A stretch of 64,000 nucleotides of DNA from Cryptomeria japonica (GCF_030272615.1 NC_081411.1:181310977-181374976); one strand, 5' to 3'; positions 20,901-33,174 are shown, counted from the first letter of the stretch. The notes: a model not told the origin generated them from the letters alone. Numbers and translations: made by a program.

Positions 20901-22130
20901 ATGAAATTGCACAGTACAATTCCAAAATATCTAGCATTTGGAAATGTTCTATTTAGAATTTTCAAGAAATAAAATGCTAGCATCAACATAGTGAGAATTA
21001 GTAACAACTACATTACCCGGGATAGAAACTCCTAAGATCAGCTTTATATTATTAGCACTTTGAAGTAAATATCCCAAAGCATCAATCATGAGGACATAAA
21101 GGTATGGAGCTAAAGGACAACCTTGTTGAATCGATCCTTGTAAAGGAAATGGATCAGTTATCATATTATTGATAATAATCCAAGTATTAGCATCCTGAGA
21201 AAGCATTTGAACATGAGCTCAAAATTTAGGACCAAAACCTAGCCATTGAAGCATTTTAAGAATGAAGCTCCATTGAATTCCATCGTAATCCATGTCAAAG
21301 TTAAGTTTGATCAAAATATAATTTTGTTCTGTTTGTTGAGGCCATTCAGTAGTCTCTCATTCAAGCATGAGATTATCAAGAATAAATCTACCAGCAATGA
21401 AACTTGTTTGTTCATCCCTGGAAAGTCCTTGAACCACTGGTTTGTTCCTAATGGCCAAGGATTTTAGCGATAATATTATAGGAAGTGTTTAGCAAAGTAA
21501 TATGATTCCAACCAAGAATAGAGTCCTCTTGTTTTCCTTTAGGAAGGAGTTTAATTATTCCACCATTTATAAAAGGGCCTAAGGAACCATTTTTGAAAGC
21601 CTCCAGGAATTAATAGTAAAACACTTCCTTAAGGTGTTGTCACATAGCTTAGTAGAATTCCATAGGAATCCTACCATTGCCATGACTTTTATAAGGGACC
21701 ATGGAGAAGAGAGCTTATTCCAATTCTTCAAGTGTCAAGAGTATATCTAAATATTGGCTGTAATTAAAATCTATTTTGTTAGGGATGTAAGCTTTGACCA
21801 TGTCCTCAAGAGATTGTTCAATACCTTGCCATTGATTATCCTTAAAGAGATTTTCATAGAATCATTTAAAAGTGTTTCTTACATCAGATGGACTACTATT
21901 AATAACATCAAACTCATACCTAATGACACCTATTCTTTCCTTTTTATGTTTGTAGCTGAGATAATTGAAAAAGTATTTAGTGTCTTTGTTTCCTTCTCTA
22001 ATCCAATGAAGTTTAGATCCAGTTTTAGCCCTTTTCCATTATAGTTATCAATATTACATAGGTGCACTTCTGTAGCAACAAAAGAAGCTTGAATTCTAAT
22101 GTTGCAAGGACTGGTATTAAGGAGTTTTCT
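20901..22130 (-). pseudogene. LINE reverse transcriptase domain (RVT_1)
   Basis: The minus strand carries the RT motifs in order across broken frames. First come GGIIKLLPKG and ITLLNTSYNIIAKILAIR (about 21,430-21,580), then QTSFIAGRFILDNLMLE (about 21,360-21,420). LNFDMDYDGIQWSFILKML (about 21,255-21,315) has the first catalytic Asp region. LQGSIQQGCPLAPYLYVLMI lies at about 21,080-21,145. The active site reads HYVDASILFL (about 20,955-20,985) where the family has the YADD box, so the second Asp is lost. It would have copied LINE RNA at the nicked target. The lost Asp and many stops show it is dead. Confidence 0.88.
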
Positions 22131-22199
22131 AGCCTAAGCAAGTTTTCCTTAAAGAGATTTTTCTTTATGTTTGTTTTGCCCAACCTTTTTTTGCCAAAA

Positions 22200-23120
22200 G
22201 AGCATAAATATATAGTGCATCGAGTAATGGTTGCACACTACCAGTCAATCCAAGACTCTCCATTAGTGGGTTTAGGGATAGAGTTCCAAATCCCCACAAG
22301 AGAGGCTAAACAAGATGGATTTTTGAAGTAGATAACATTGAGTTTGAAAGGAACAAAGTGATTAATGGTTGGTAGTTGAAAAGGACTTATACTGCAGATT
22401 ATAGGATAGTGATCAGAAAGTGTAGCAGAAAGGTCAACTTGAACAAACAAACCCTTCAAATCTTGGGTCAGTGGTAAAGTAGGAGATATGGAGAACCTAT
22501 CTAGCCTACTTAACTTTATGTCTTCTCCTATTCTACAATTAGACTAGGTATACCAATTATTTGACTAACTAGTAAATTTATCATGGATTGGATCAACCAC
22601 TCCCAAAGAATTGCAACAAAACAACCAACTATCAAATTCTTCTTCGCTAAGATTGGTTGATTTAAACTAGTTGCGGTCATGAGAATGTTTAACCATGTTA
22701 AAATCTCCACCAAGTATCTAATTAGCATTGGGAAGATTGTTAGACATCCAATTCCACAAGCCAATTTGATCCTTGATTAAATTGGAGGTGTAGATTGAAT
22801 AAAATCCAAGGAGATGACCATTAACAAAGGTGAGGGACAAAACTATGTGAAGGGTCCTCACCTTTGTTAATGATATATTTAGAAATCTATTGAGCAAAAC
22901 CAATAATAGGCCCACCTCTACCATCATTATGGGAGGTATGCAGAAAATTGGCTTCTCTACAGATGTTACATAATGAAGCATCAAGATTAGTATTGTAGAG
23001 TTTAACTTCATGGAGGAAAATCATATATGGTTTCCATTTCATAACGATGTCTTTAATTTTATATTTTGAAGGAGGGAGTGAAATCCCTCCAACATTCTAA
23101 GAGAGGATTCTAAAGTTCAT
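22200..23120 (-). pseudogene. LINE ORF2 endonuclease domain (APE type)
   Basis: The likely ORF2 start is ATG at 23,118-23,120. It opens MNFRILS*NVGGISLPPSK, with the conserved Trp of the SWNVRG motif changed to TAG. It continues KWKPYMIFLHEVKLYNTN, where the family has LLQEIK around the catalytic Glu. The C-terminal endonuclease motif LSDHYPIICSI lies at about 22,385-22,420 and keeps the SDHxPI active-site Asp and His. The domain nicks target DNA to prime reverse transcription. Frames are broken between the two ends. Confidence 0.87.
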
Positions 23121-23251
23121 GATGAAGAAGAGTAGAATCCTTAGCCTGGGACAACACACTAAACCTATTAGCAATATTCAAATCTGAAACCTTGGCTGCA
23201 TGCTCTATAGAAGTGGAAGAAGGGGACCAAGAGCGATGGCAGAGGAATTGG
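23121..23251 (-). other. LINE inter-ORF segment left of the LTR insertion
   Basis: This short segment joins ORF2 to the end of ORF1. It is cut from the remaining ORF1 sequence by the LTR element that starts at 23,252. The last five bases, ATTGG, match the far flank ATAGG in four positions. Confidence 0.6.
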
Positions 23252-24469
23252 TGTAGAGGCACCTAAGCACACAAGCACACCAGGAGGTCAAAAGTCATAA
23301 TATGAGCAATTTTATTGTATCTGAGTCATTCATAATGTATTAAGGTTAGTTGAGTCCATTAAATCATAATATGTAAGGATAAATGAGACATTTTTTCCAA
23401 AGATATCATATTTGGTCCATCTTGAAGTGTTAAAATTTTCCATGTAAGGGTTAGAGTCATTTATGTCAAAAATGCAAAAATTGCGAAGTTGCAACATTGT
23501 CAAAAAGTGCAACAAAAGTGTAAGAATGAAATTCATTGATCATGACATGGTTAGAGTAGTTAGGAAGGAGTTTTAAATGGTTTATAAAACCATGTTTGGT
23601 CGAAATCAAGGGGGTAGATCAGTTTGGAGTGGATTTGACAAAGATTATCCATCAAACCCTCAAATAGTCATAAGGTTTTAACGAATCTGTGCCTGTCATA
23701 GATCCATGGAGGATCACATTTGGTGTAATTTTTATATGCAGATGTTATTGAATGATATATTAATGGAATATATTTTAGATGAATCCTTTCTTATTCATTT
23801 TTGTGGAGTATTTGACAAGATATGTTTGTTTTGACAAAAAATGTCAAAACCCTGCCAAGGGTTACCCATTTTTGAAAAAATCCTCATAAATTTTGATTTA
23901 ACCATTAGATCTGGCTATACATTTGAGAGAAGTTTTGTAACTCAGTAATCGAAAGTCTAACTGGAGCGATTTTCTTTGTGATCAATATTTTAAAAGTTAT
24001 TGATGACTGTTTGTTACAGTTCACGGTGAAAAGCAGATTGGTGAAGGCAACAACAGTCTGGTTGCAACGTTTGGTATGGTCACATGAGGAATCATAATGA
24101 AGAAAGGATATATTTTTTAGAAATTTCTCTGAAATATATTTCCAATTATTTTTGTCTGACTTAATTTGGTTAATAACTGAATAATTTGTGATTATTTTGG
24201 TGAAAATAGTTTTTAAATGATGAAACCCTGAACTAGGGTATTCCATGGCAATAAATAATTTGTTCTCTCATGTTATGGTGAATTTTATGATCTTAAATCT
24301 TGAATCAAGGTCTATAGGTATGTAATATAACCTTTGAAAGTGGTTTGGAGTTGAGAAGAGTGGTTGATATTTTTATATGCCTCTTGATTCAAGTTTAAGG
24401 TCTTGTATTAGTTTTGAGTCAGTATTACCCTTGAATGAAGGTTTTATGATTTGTGATAAATGTTCTACA
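23252..24469 (+). repeat. Left LTR of the nested element
   Basis: It begins TGTAGAGGCACC and ends GTTCTACA. It differs from the right LTR by scattered substitutions and small indels, so insertion is old. Short frames on either strand (for example 23,905-24,246 minus) have no domain and recur only partly in the other LTR; I do not call them genes. Confidence 0.88.
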
Positions 24470-24475
24470 TCAAAT

Positions 24476-24488
24476 TGGTATCAGAGCC
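24476..24488 (+). promoter_or_regulatory. Primer-binding site of the nested element
   Basis: TGGTATCAGAGCC starts six bases after the left LTR and is complementary to the 3' end of initiator methionine tRNA. Confidence 0.88.
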
Positions 24489-24946
24489 CAGCAAAAGATT
24501 TGGGCTAAGAGATATATTTGTGTTTTGTGTTACGGGTGAGTTTTGGTTGTAGGTGCTTGTCCATCTAGTTGCAAGAGGAAGTTGGTGTTGTGTGTGGGAA
24601 GACAAGGAAGGTCTGTTGAGGGCCAAATGGATGGTTCATTGATTGCCAAAAGACTAGGGAGAGAGGCAAAGATGAGAACTCCATGGTGAGGCACAGAGGT
24701 TGTTGGTGAGGTGATGCATCATGTAGAGGTGGACTTATGGTTGGTAAAAGCACTTGGATGGAAGCCACTACAAACTCCATTGGTAGGAGTCACAAAGAGA
24801 TTCTTTGAGAAGGAAGCAACAACATAAAGAGGCATAGAGAGGTAAAGATGAAGACAAAGGTGAAAATTTCACTCAAAATTTTTCTTGTAGGTCATTGTAC
24901 CCATGTTTCCAAGGGACTTGGAAAATTTTCAAGGGTGGGAGTATCG

Positions 24947-26155
24947 TGCAGAGGCACCTAAGCACAGAAGCATACCAGGAGGTCAAAAGTCATAATATGA
25001 GCAATTTTATTGTATTTGAGTCATTCATAATGTATTAAGGTTATTTGAGTCCATTGAATAATAATATGTAAGGCTCAATGAGCCATTTTGTCCAAAGATA
25101 TCATATTTGGTCCATCTTGAAGTGTTAAAAATTTCCATGTAAGGGTTAGAGTCATTTATGTCAAAAATGCAAAAATTGTAAAAATTGCAAAAAGTTGCAA
25201 CATTGCAAAAGAGTGCAACAAAAGTGTAAGAATGAAATCCATTGGTCATGAGGTGGTTAGAATAGTTAGGAAGGAGTTGGAAATGGTTTATAAAACCATG
25301 TTTGGTCTAAATCAAGGGGGTAGATCAGTTTGGAGGGGATTTGACAAAGATTATCCATCAAACCCTCAAACTGTCATAATGTTTTAAGGAATCTATGGCT
25401 GTCATAGATCCATGGAGGATCACATTTGTGTAATTTTTATATACAGATGTTATTGAATGATATATTAATGAAATAGATTTTAGATGAATCCTTTCTTATT
25501 CATTTTTGTGGAGTATTTGACAAGATATGTTTGTTTTTACAAAAATTGTCAAAACCCTACCAAGGGTTACCCGTTTTTGAAAAAATCCTCATAACTTTTG
25601 ATTTAACCATTGGATCTGGCTATACATTTGAGAGAAGTTTTGTAACTCAGGAATATAAAGTCTGACCAGAGAGATTTTCTTTATGAAAAATATTTAAAAG
25701 TTATCGATGACTGTTTGTTACAATTCATGGTGAAAAGCAGATTGGTGAAGGCGGCAACAGTTCGGTCACATGAGGAATCATAATGAAGAAAGGATATATG
25801 TGTTGGAAAGGTCTCTGAATCATCTTTCCAGTGATTTTTGTCTGACTTAATTTAGTTAAGAATTGAATAATTTGTGATTATTTTGGTGAAAACAGTTTTT
25901 AAAGGATGAAACCCTGAACTAGGGTATTCCATGGCAATAAACAATTTGTTCTCTCATGTTATGGTGAATGTTATGATCTGAAATATTGAATGAAGATTTT
26001 TATGGATGGAATATAACCTTTTAAAGTGGTTTGGAGTTGAGAAGAGTGGTTGATCTTTTTATATGCCTCTTGATTCAAGTTTATGGTCCTGTATTAGTTT
26101 TGGGTTAGTAATACCCTTGAATGGAGGTTTTATGGTTTGTGATAGATGCTCTGCA
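24947..26155 (+). repeat. Right LTR of the nested element
   Basis: It begins TGCAGAGGCACC and ends GCTCTGCA. Both terminal TG/CA pairs are intact. It is nine bases shorter than the left LTR. Confidence 0.88.
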
Positions 26156-27440
26156 ATAGGAATAATGAAGGAGGAGGGGAGCATGAAGAGTGGCAAGGAG
26201 AAGGAGAAAGAGGTTGAGGAGAATATCAGTGAGGAGAAGAACAGGGAGTTGGACAAGAATCACGAGGTACAAGAGGCAGAGTAGAAGGAGAAGGACCGAC
26301 TGAAACAGGAGGTGACTTCCTTTTCCTAACAGATGTCTAGTTGTCCAACATAACTATATCTTTAAAAGAGGGACTAGAATCCTCATAAATAATAGAAGAA
26401 AGGTTAGGGGAGGAAGAAGGAATTTTACTAAGGTCATAAGAGGGTTGAGTAGAGGAAGGAGACTGAACAAGACCAAGAGAGGACAGGTGGTTGTTGGACA
26501 GAGTATCATTGGGAAGAGGCTGAGAAGACATGTTCTTCCCTGAAAGGACATTCACGGATCAAGTGTCCTTCTTTTCGACAATAGAAATATGTGTTTGGCT
26601 TGTTCAAATAAACCAAAGCCTTATCTATTTCAAACCCTGGACCAAAAAGTTTAAGTTTCTCAGGCAAAGATTTATTTAGATCTACCTCCACACAAGCCCT
26701 TGGATGAACTCGTAAGATTGAGAATTGATCTGAGTTATACTTGGACCATAGTACCCTCCCCAAATAGGCCATGATGTCCTTAAAGAAGCGTTGAAAAGCA
26801 AAATTTAAGAAAGGAAGTTCAACCCACATGAGGTAGTGTGAACGGAAAGGACCTTGGGGTGGAAATTGAATGTCCAAGCTTCGAGGTAACAAGTCTGCCC
26901 ACAAATAACCCAAGTTCCATATTGTAATATGGCTTGTACATGGTCCGCTGACTTAAACTTACAAGACACATACCCTTTTCCAAGACCTCTAATTGTTTCC
27001 ACCTCCCATCCTCCACTTCCCTAATTAACCTTAATCCACTTGTATAAATCAGTTTCAGAATGAACTCCGTGTATGAAAAATAAAATGACAGATTTTCTTT
27101 GATAATCAAAAAATAATCTCAACAATGTCATCTGGGAGGTGCATTTCTAGGGTTTTAGCTGGGCTATCGTCTACCAATTGTTCATCTGGATCAACGTAAC
27201 TTGCACTGTTTCCCTTTTCCATATCTGTAGCAATAGGGGAAACATACTGGAGTGAATCATTTTCCATGGGTTTTTGTGGTGGAGAGCTATCCTCTGCCCC
27301 GTTCCATGCCATTAGCCGCCATTTCTTTGGTGGGCTACATACTTGGCTATGTTTGAGTGACCTAGCTTCAGATTTTAGCCTCAAACGTCTGTTTCCATCC
27401 TCCACTGTGGCTTTTGAAAACGATTCAATGGGCATCATTG
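26156..27440 (-). pseudogene. LINE ORF1 (gag-like, zinc knuckle)
   Basis: The ORF1 protein would bind LINE RNA. Reading on the minus strand from ATG at 27,436-27,438, the first frame (110 codons) is polar with no known domain. A DUF4283-like part follows in broken frames: SFYFSYTEFILKLIY and EVLEKGMCLVSL, then MWVELPFLNFAFQRFFKDI and AYLGRVLW, then ACVEVDLNKSLPEKLKLFG (about 26,640-26,830). The zinc knuckle at about 26,560-26,600 reads YFYCRKEGHLIRECPF, so the first Cys of CX2CX4HX4C has become Tyr. The C-terminal tail is separated from ORF2 by the nested LTR element. At least three frame changes are present. Confidence 0.82.
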
Positions 27441-27790
27441 CATGAGTGAGAGGAGCCAGTCTCCCTGTTGTTCATGACATCTCCAAATTTATTTTCCTCG
27501 GTAATTTATTTCCCTCGGTATCTACTAGCTTTTGCGCCCTATACTCTCACAAGACACTCATTTTATCTGCAATCTTACTTCCTTTGGCGTTGAAAATACT
27601 GTAGGAATCGAGGTTGTGGCAGCACCTCCTCCAACTAGGGTTTGTTTACTTGGTTTCACAGAGTTTGCAGCTATGGCGCTAGGGTTGGTTTGTAGCTTGT
27701 ATTGTAATAGAGAGTCATTGAAATTATAAGACGTTCCAAAAGACTTTTGCAGCTTTAGAAAACATTTCTCGGACGCGGTCAACTAAAGTC
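27441..27790 (-). other. Probable LINE 5' UTR
   Basis: This is about 350 bases of mixed composition upstream of ORF1, including GGCAGCACCTCCTCCAAC. I see no conserved coding frame. The LINE 5' end is probably near 27,770 but is not fixed by a target duplication. Confidence 0.4.
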
Positions 27791-28338
27791 CATAATCGTT
27801 GGTCATCTGTGTATCAATAGTCATTTATTTTTTTAATTCAATATAATAATAAAATCATAAATTTTATTAAAATATTTTATATATATTAAGACGTAGTCAT
27901 TTATATATTTAGTTTACAAAAATAATCAATACAATAAAATTAAAAAATTATTAAAATATTTTATATGCATTAATACGTGGTTATTTTTGCTTATAATAAT
28001 CAATTACTTGGAGAAGGTAAGTTAGGCAGTTTATATTTACAAACCTTAGTAGACAATTATTGGTGCCTAAGATATCATAAATTGATGCACCTATCAACTA
28101 TATGGGTTGAGATCATCATACATTTTTTGGACATCCAAAGCTTCATCAGATATTTTATGCAAGTTCTCAACTTCTACATGACCCTTCAAGTTTTTACTTT
28201 CTATGTTAACATCATCAAATGCATATATTTGTGATTGGTGTACAACATTGTAAAATTTATTACCTTTTCAACATTTCTTACTTTTTTATAATATGAAAAC
28301 AATGAAGGACATTCAATAAAATGATAGTTGCATGCCTA
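27791..28338. other. AT-rich intergenic sequence
   Basis: No gene is visible. The segment ends in GCCTA at 28,334-28,338, the left flank of the next Copia insertion. Confidence 0.6.
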
Positions 28339-29042
28339 TGTAGAAATTCTATTGCAGTCACTGATTATTAATCTCCTATCTCATGAAAATTATTTAACTG
28401 CTGAAAATAAATTTACAGCTGAATATCGAAAAATAACACAACTGCAACTTCACTAAAAATACGGAAAGAAATAAGCAACACAAGGTCACAATATTTTTGG
28501 ACAATCGTCCCTGGAAAAACCCCTAAGGGAAAACCAGTTCTACAGATGGAAAATATATTAATCTTCAGCAATATAAGAATTACAAAAGAATTCCTTGCCT
28601 GTTACTGGCAGAACTCCGACAAACTCCTAATATCTCTTGTTGATATCCTCCACTACTACATCAACGCTATCACTGCGCCTCTTGCTAACACTGCAAGACT
28701 ATTTGCTATCACTGCAAGTTCTTCTCAAGACTTCTCATTTTCCAAATGACCCATGACCCCTTTTTATACTACTCTGTTGGAAAACCAACGGCCAAGATTA
28801 ATTCAAACCAACAGCTGAGATTAAGACAACTCAATAACCAATAACTAATTTTGGCTATGAGGTGTCACCTAAAAAGAGCCATTATTAAATAACAATTGTT
28901 TTTATCCTAACAATACTTGTTTGACAAAAACAACCATTTTCTAATTCTAGGTCAGGACGAACAGCTGTCCAAAACTACCCATAACTAATGCTGTTATTTC
29001 TGGGTAAGGACAAACAGCTGTCCACACTACCCATAATTAACA
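28339..29042 (-). repeat. 3' LTR of the Copia element
   Basis: Plus-strand ends are TGTAGAAATT and AATTAACA. A minus-strand TATA box (TATAAAAA) lies at 28,761-28,768. The leader block GGTTTTCCC then GGTTTTTCC is on the minus strand at about 28,507-28,535. The adjacent minus-strand polypurine tract AAGAGGGAG lies at about 29,043-29,051. Confidence 0.93.
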
Positions 29043-29162
29043 CTCCCTCTTAGCGAGGAAGCTGTTCTGCATGACACCCATCTTATCACTAAAGAAGATG
29101 AATTTTGCCTTCCCCAATGCCTTTGTCAGAATGTCTGCTACCTACTCCTCTGTAGGTATGTA
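29043..29162 (-). pseudogene. Copia polyprotein C-terminal tail
   Basis: After the TAG at 29,163-29,165 the same frame continues YIPTEE*VADILTKALGKAK, the standard Copia end, with a second TAG at 29,142-29,144. It then reaches the polypurine tract beside the LTR. Confidence 0.8.
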
Positions 29163-31853
29163 CTATAGCTGAAAAATCCCCCTCTGTACACAATCCCTAA
29201 TGAAGTGATACCTAATGTCTATATGTTTCAATCTATCGTGAAACACTGGATTCTCAGTCAACTTGATGCAACTTTGATTGTCGCAGTGTATCACCGTAGT
29301 CTCAACCTTCTGACCAAACAAGGCTACTAGCAACTTCCGAAGCCATATAGCTTCACACGTCGCCATGCTGGCTGCTATGTATTCTACTTCTGATGAACTC
29401 AAGGCCACAGATTTTTGCTTCCTGCTGAACCAAGAAACAACTCCTGATCCCAAGCTGAAACAACATCCTGAAGTACTCCTTTTGTCCGTTCTACTGCCTG
29501 CCCAATCTGCGTCAGTATAGCCTATCAACTTGATACCTTCACCTCGAACATATCTGATCCCGTACTCAACTGTACCATGAAGATAACGCAACACATGCTT
29601 AGCCGCCGTCCAATGCACTCTCTTTGGCTCTACCATGAACTGACTAAGAGAGTTTACTGCAAAGGCTATATCTGGCCTGGTGTTGACCAAATACATGAGT
29701 GAACCAATCAGCTGCCTGTATAGGGTGGGATCAACATCCTTTTCCTTTGATGCATCTACCTTCCTCCAATTAGTGATCATGGGTGTAGACATGGCTTTGC
29801 AATCTTCCATCTCGAATCTCTTCAAGATTTCAATGCCATATTTCCCTTGACCAAGGAAAATCTCTCCATCAGTTTGCCACACCTCCATGCCTAGAAAGTA
29901 GTGCATAAGTCCCAAATTCTTCATCTCAAACTCTTCTGCAAGGTCCCTCTTGCAATCCTCTATGAGCCCTAGCGCACCAGTAAGAAACAAGTCATCCACA
30001 TATAGAACAAGAATGAGAACCTCACCCCCAACCACCAAGTAGTAGAGGTTCGCATCAGCCTCACTCTTCACAAAGCCCATTTCCTGCAAGTATGTATCAA
30101 TGCGCTCATACCACGCTCTGGGAGCCTGCTTGAGTTCGTATAAGGCTTTCTTTAATCTGCACACGTGGGTCTCTTTGTTGTATGCTACAAAGCCTTCTGG
30201 TTGTTCTATGTATACCTCCTCCTTCAATTCTCCATTAAGGAATGTTGTCTTGACATCCATTTGATGGATCTGCCATCCCATCTGTGCTGCAAATGAGATT
30301 ATAGCTCGTATAGAAGTATACCTAGCCACAGGAGCAAATGTCTCCTCATAGTCTATTCCCTCCTTCTGAGAGAACCCCTTGGCCACAAACCTCACCTTAT
30401 ATTTCTCAATGCTACCATCTGCACCATGCTTTATCTTGAAGATCCAGCGCGATCCAACTACTGCTCTATTAGTTGGTCTAGGCACTACCTCCCATACATC
30501 ATTCTGCATTATTGAGTTATATTCCTCAACCATAGCATCTCGCCATACCTGATGCTTTGCAGCTTCCTGATAGCTGGAAGGTTCACTATCTACCAACTGG
30601 CTGACTAATGCCACATAGTCATTGAACTTGGCTGGTTGTCTCCTCTGTCTTGTACTCTTCCTAGGAGCTCCCACAGACTCCTGAGTATCCCTTTGTATGT
30701 CTTGAACCTCATGGTTCCTACTGCCAACTGTAGAGGATGAAATATCAACCTCTATATCATCTAGATGCATATCCTGCTGCACCAGTTGCTCCATACTCTG
30801 TGAATCTTCACTACCTGAGTCTATGCTTGTACTAGTAACTGTACTTGATCTTTGATGTCCTTGACTTGGACTTGGAGCTTTCGTTGGCTTCTCACTCCGA
30901 TCATCTGCTGGCAAATCTCTGGATCTTCTAAACGCCTTGTCCTCCATGAACTTGACATCGCGTCTGACAATAATTCTTCTGGTCCCTGGAATGAACATCC
31001 TATATGCCTTTGAAGTTTCACTATACCCAACAAAGTACCCCTTCTCTGCAGTCTGATCTAACTTGGTACATGTGTCTCCAGGAATAAGGCAATATGCCAA
31101 ACTCCCAAATATCCTGAAGTGACCAACATCTGGCTTCTTCCCCGTGAACGCCTCCTCTGGTGTCATTTTCCCTAGTACCTTGTGTGGAACCCTATTCTGA
31201 ATGTAGACTGTTGTACTACACGCTTCTGCCCATAAGTAGCGGGGCATGTCCTTGTCATGTAGCATAGCCCTTGCTGCCTCCAAAATAGAACGGTTCTTCC
31301 TCTCAGCAACTCCATTCTGCTGTGGATTGTAAGGAACAGTCCACTCTCTCTTGATTCCTTCTCTGGTACAGAAATCCTGGAAGTCATTTCCTTTGTACTC
31401 GCCTCCATTGTCTGACTGAAGAACCTTTATCTTCCTTCCTGTTGAGTTCTCCACAAGAGCCTTGAACTCTTGGAAGCGACTGAAAACCTCATCCTTGGTC
31501 TTCAAGAAGTATATCCAGGTCTTCCTGGAGAAATCATCAATAAAGGTAACATAATACTCATATCCTCTGAGAGACTTTGGCGACATTGGTCCACATACAT
31601 CTGAATGTACTAGATCAAGAACACCCGTAGATCTGGTGTCACTCCTTGGAAAAGATGCTTTCGCAAACTTTCCCAACACACATCCCTTACATACATCATC
31701 ATGCTCTGTGCTCACCTCTGGAACACCTGTCACCGTCTCACGAAGCAATTTAAGTGCTCCATGATGAATATGGCCCATCCTCCTATGCCATAGTTCTCCA
31801 AGATCTCTAGGGTTATTGTTGCTCATGAATGCCTTAGGAGTATCAAACTGCAA
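29163..31853 (-). pseudogene. Copia integrase, reverse transcriptase and RNase H polyprotein
   Basis: This 896-codon frame is open throughout. Pre-integrase and zinc domain: [14 protein letters not shown] then [14 protein letters not shown] (residues about 21-70). Integrase core: [21 protein letters not shown] and [11 protein letters not shown] keep all three acidic residues (about 85-190). Reverse transcriptase (about 450-700): [38 protein letters not shown], and active site [10 protein letters not shown]. RNase H (about 775-896): [19 protein letters not shown] and [13 protein letters not shown]. It ends early at a TAG, 20-40 residues short of the usual end. Upstream it is one frame with the protease piece, split only by the TGA at 31,899. 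The first ATG of this frame is inside the polyprotein, so it is not a true start. Confidence 0.96.
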
Positions 31854-31898
31854 CCTATAAAGGCGACCACTCCTAACTCCAATAGATACGGGTGATTT

Positions 31899-32366
31899 TC
31901 AATCTTTATGCTTAATCAAAACATGCATCCCTCTAAAGAGAACATTATACCCTTTATCCTGAAGGACAGATACAGAAACCAAATTCATACCTAAGCCTGG
32001 CACATGCAACACATCATGAAGAGGAATTACCTTTCCATTCTCCCTCTGAAGCTGAACAGTCCCTTTCCCAACTGAGTTGAGCTTGGACAAGTTCCCCATA
32101 GAGATTTGGATTCTGGTGTTCTCCTCCTTGTAGCTGGAGAAGTACTCTCGAACTCCTGTCATATGAAATGACGCCCCACTGTCTATATACCAGACACTCT
32201 GTGAGGTTGAGCTAATCATATAGGCTATGAGTGCAAACTCATCCTCTAATCTACTAGAGAGCTCCTCTGCACTTGCTGAAGCTGCCACTTGGTTCTTGCC
32301 CTTCTTATCTTTCTTCCTTTGTGGGCAATCGCTGACATAGTGGCCAAACTCGTGACAACCAAAGCA
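31899..32366 (-). pseudogene. Copia nucleocapsid zinc knuckle and protease
   Basis: The zinc knuckle at about 32,325-32,366 reads CFGCHEFGHYVSDC, a perfect CX2CX4HX4C. The aspartic protease follows with VWYIDSGASFHMTG (catalytic DSG) and ends LHVPGLGMNLVSVSVL, the expected end of the domain. Frame is open from the knuckle to the TGA at 31,899-31,901, after which pol continues in the same frame. Confidence 0.92.
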
Positions 32367-33082
32367 CTTGACCTTAGATAGGTCCTTCTTCTTCTTTTCA
32401 AATTGTGAATTTGCTCCTTTGCTAGATCCCTTCTTTGTTTTCCCCTTTCCCGCTAGGGCAACATTTTCTTGTTCTACCTCACTTTTCTGACTCTTGTTGT
32501 TGGCTCCATTGACAAGACTTAGTCTAAGCTCCTCTTGAGTGAAATCACTCCATAGTTGATCCCAGCTAGGTAGGGTGTCTCATCCATTAATAACTTGAAC
32601 AAAGACATCCCATTGCTTAGTAAACCCATTTAGGGCTATTCTTACTAGCTCGTCTTCATTTGGCTTATCTCCAATAGCTGCTAACTCGTCCTTGACAAGT
32701 CTAAGTCTAGTGAGGTAACTTGTAACATCTTTCCCTTGTTCATCCGGGTATTCCTCAATTTTTCATTGAGAATCAAATTCTGGTTAGTGGTAGCATTCTG
32801 GTATAGATTCATAATGGCGTCCCACATCTTCTTCGTTGTACCTAACTCTGCGATATGCGGAACAACATAGTCCTTGACACCATCAAGGATTATCCTCCTC
32901 GCCTTGGCATCATCCTTCTTGTATGCTGCAAGTTGTACTGGATCTGTAGGTACAGCTACAGTACTGGTAACATATTCCTTGATACCATTCTCTTCCAGCA
33001 ATAAAGAAATTCTGGCTTTCCAGACACCAAAATTTGAGGCACCATCCAATCTGTCCTGATCTCTCAAACCTGCTGAGGCCAT
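32367..33082 (-). pseudogene. Copia gag
   Basis: ATG at 33,080-33,082 starts MASAGLRDQDRLDGASNFGV, then WKARISLLLEENGIKEYV, a Copia gag N-terminus (UBN2 type). ARRIILDGVKDYVVPHIAEL follows. The frame shifts by one base near 32,730, after NKGK; the other frame then continues through LTRLRLVKDELAAIGDKP, a TGA at 32,580-32,582 where a Trp is expected, and the Lys-rich stretch KKKKDLSKVK into the zinc knuckle. Gag would form the particle shell. The start is 93 bases inside the primer-binding site, as usual. Confidence 0.92.
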
Positions 33083-33174
33083 CTCAAAGAAATAAAGGAA
33101 AACAATAACTCGAAAGAGGTCAAACTCAAATTTCTTTCCTTTGCTTAGGGTAAACCTTTTCTACCCTCAACAAA

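Larger units (their letters stand above)
23252..26155 (+). mobile_element. Non-autonomous LTR retrotransposon nested in the LINE
   Basis: Two direct ~1.2 kb repeats flank only 477 bases. LTR 1 is 23,252-24,469 (1,218 bp, TGTAGA to TCTACA) and LTR 2 is 24,947-26,155 (1,209 bp, TGCAGA to TCTGCA). The primer-binding site TGGTATCAGAGCC (24,476-24,488) follows LTR 1, and a purine-rich tract (AAGGGTGGGAG, about 24,931-24,941) precedes LTR 2. Target duplication is ATTGG at 23,247-23,251 and ATAGG at 26,156-26,160. The interior has no gag or pol similarity that I can read. Short interior and full LTRs describe a TRIM- or LARD-like element that would need proteins in trans, although its LTRs are long for a TRIM. 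Confidence 0.88.

Noticed and set aside
18830-27830. Possible LINE target duplication (GACAGTCA near 18,853 against CGCGGTCA near 27,774 or ATAGTCA near 27,815)
   Set aside because: Matches are short and imperfect in AT-rich sequence, so neither can be chosen over chance.
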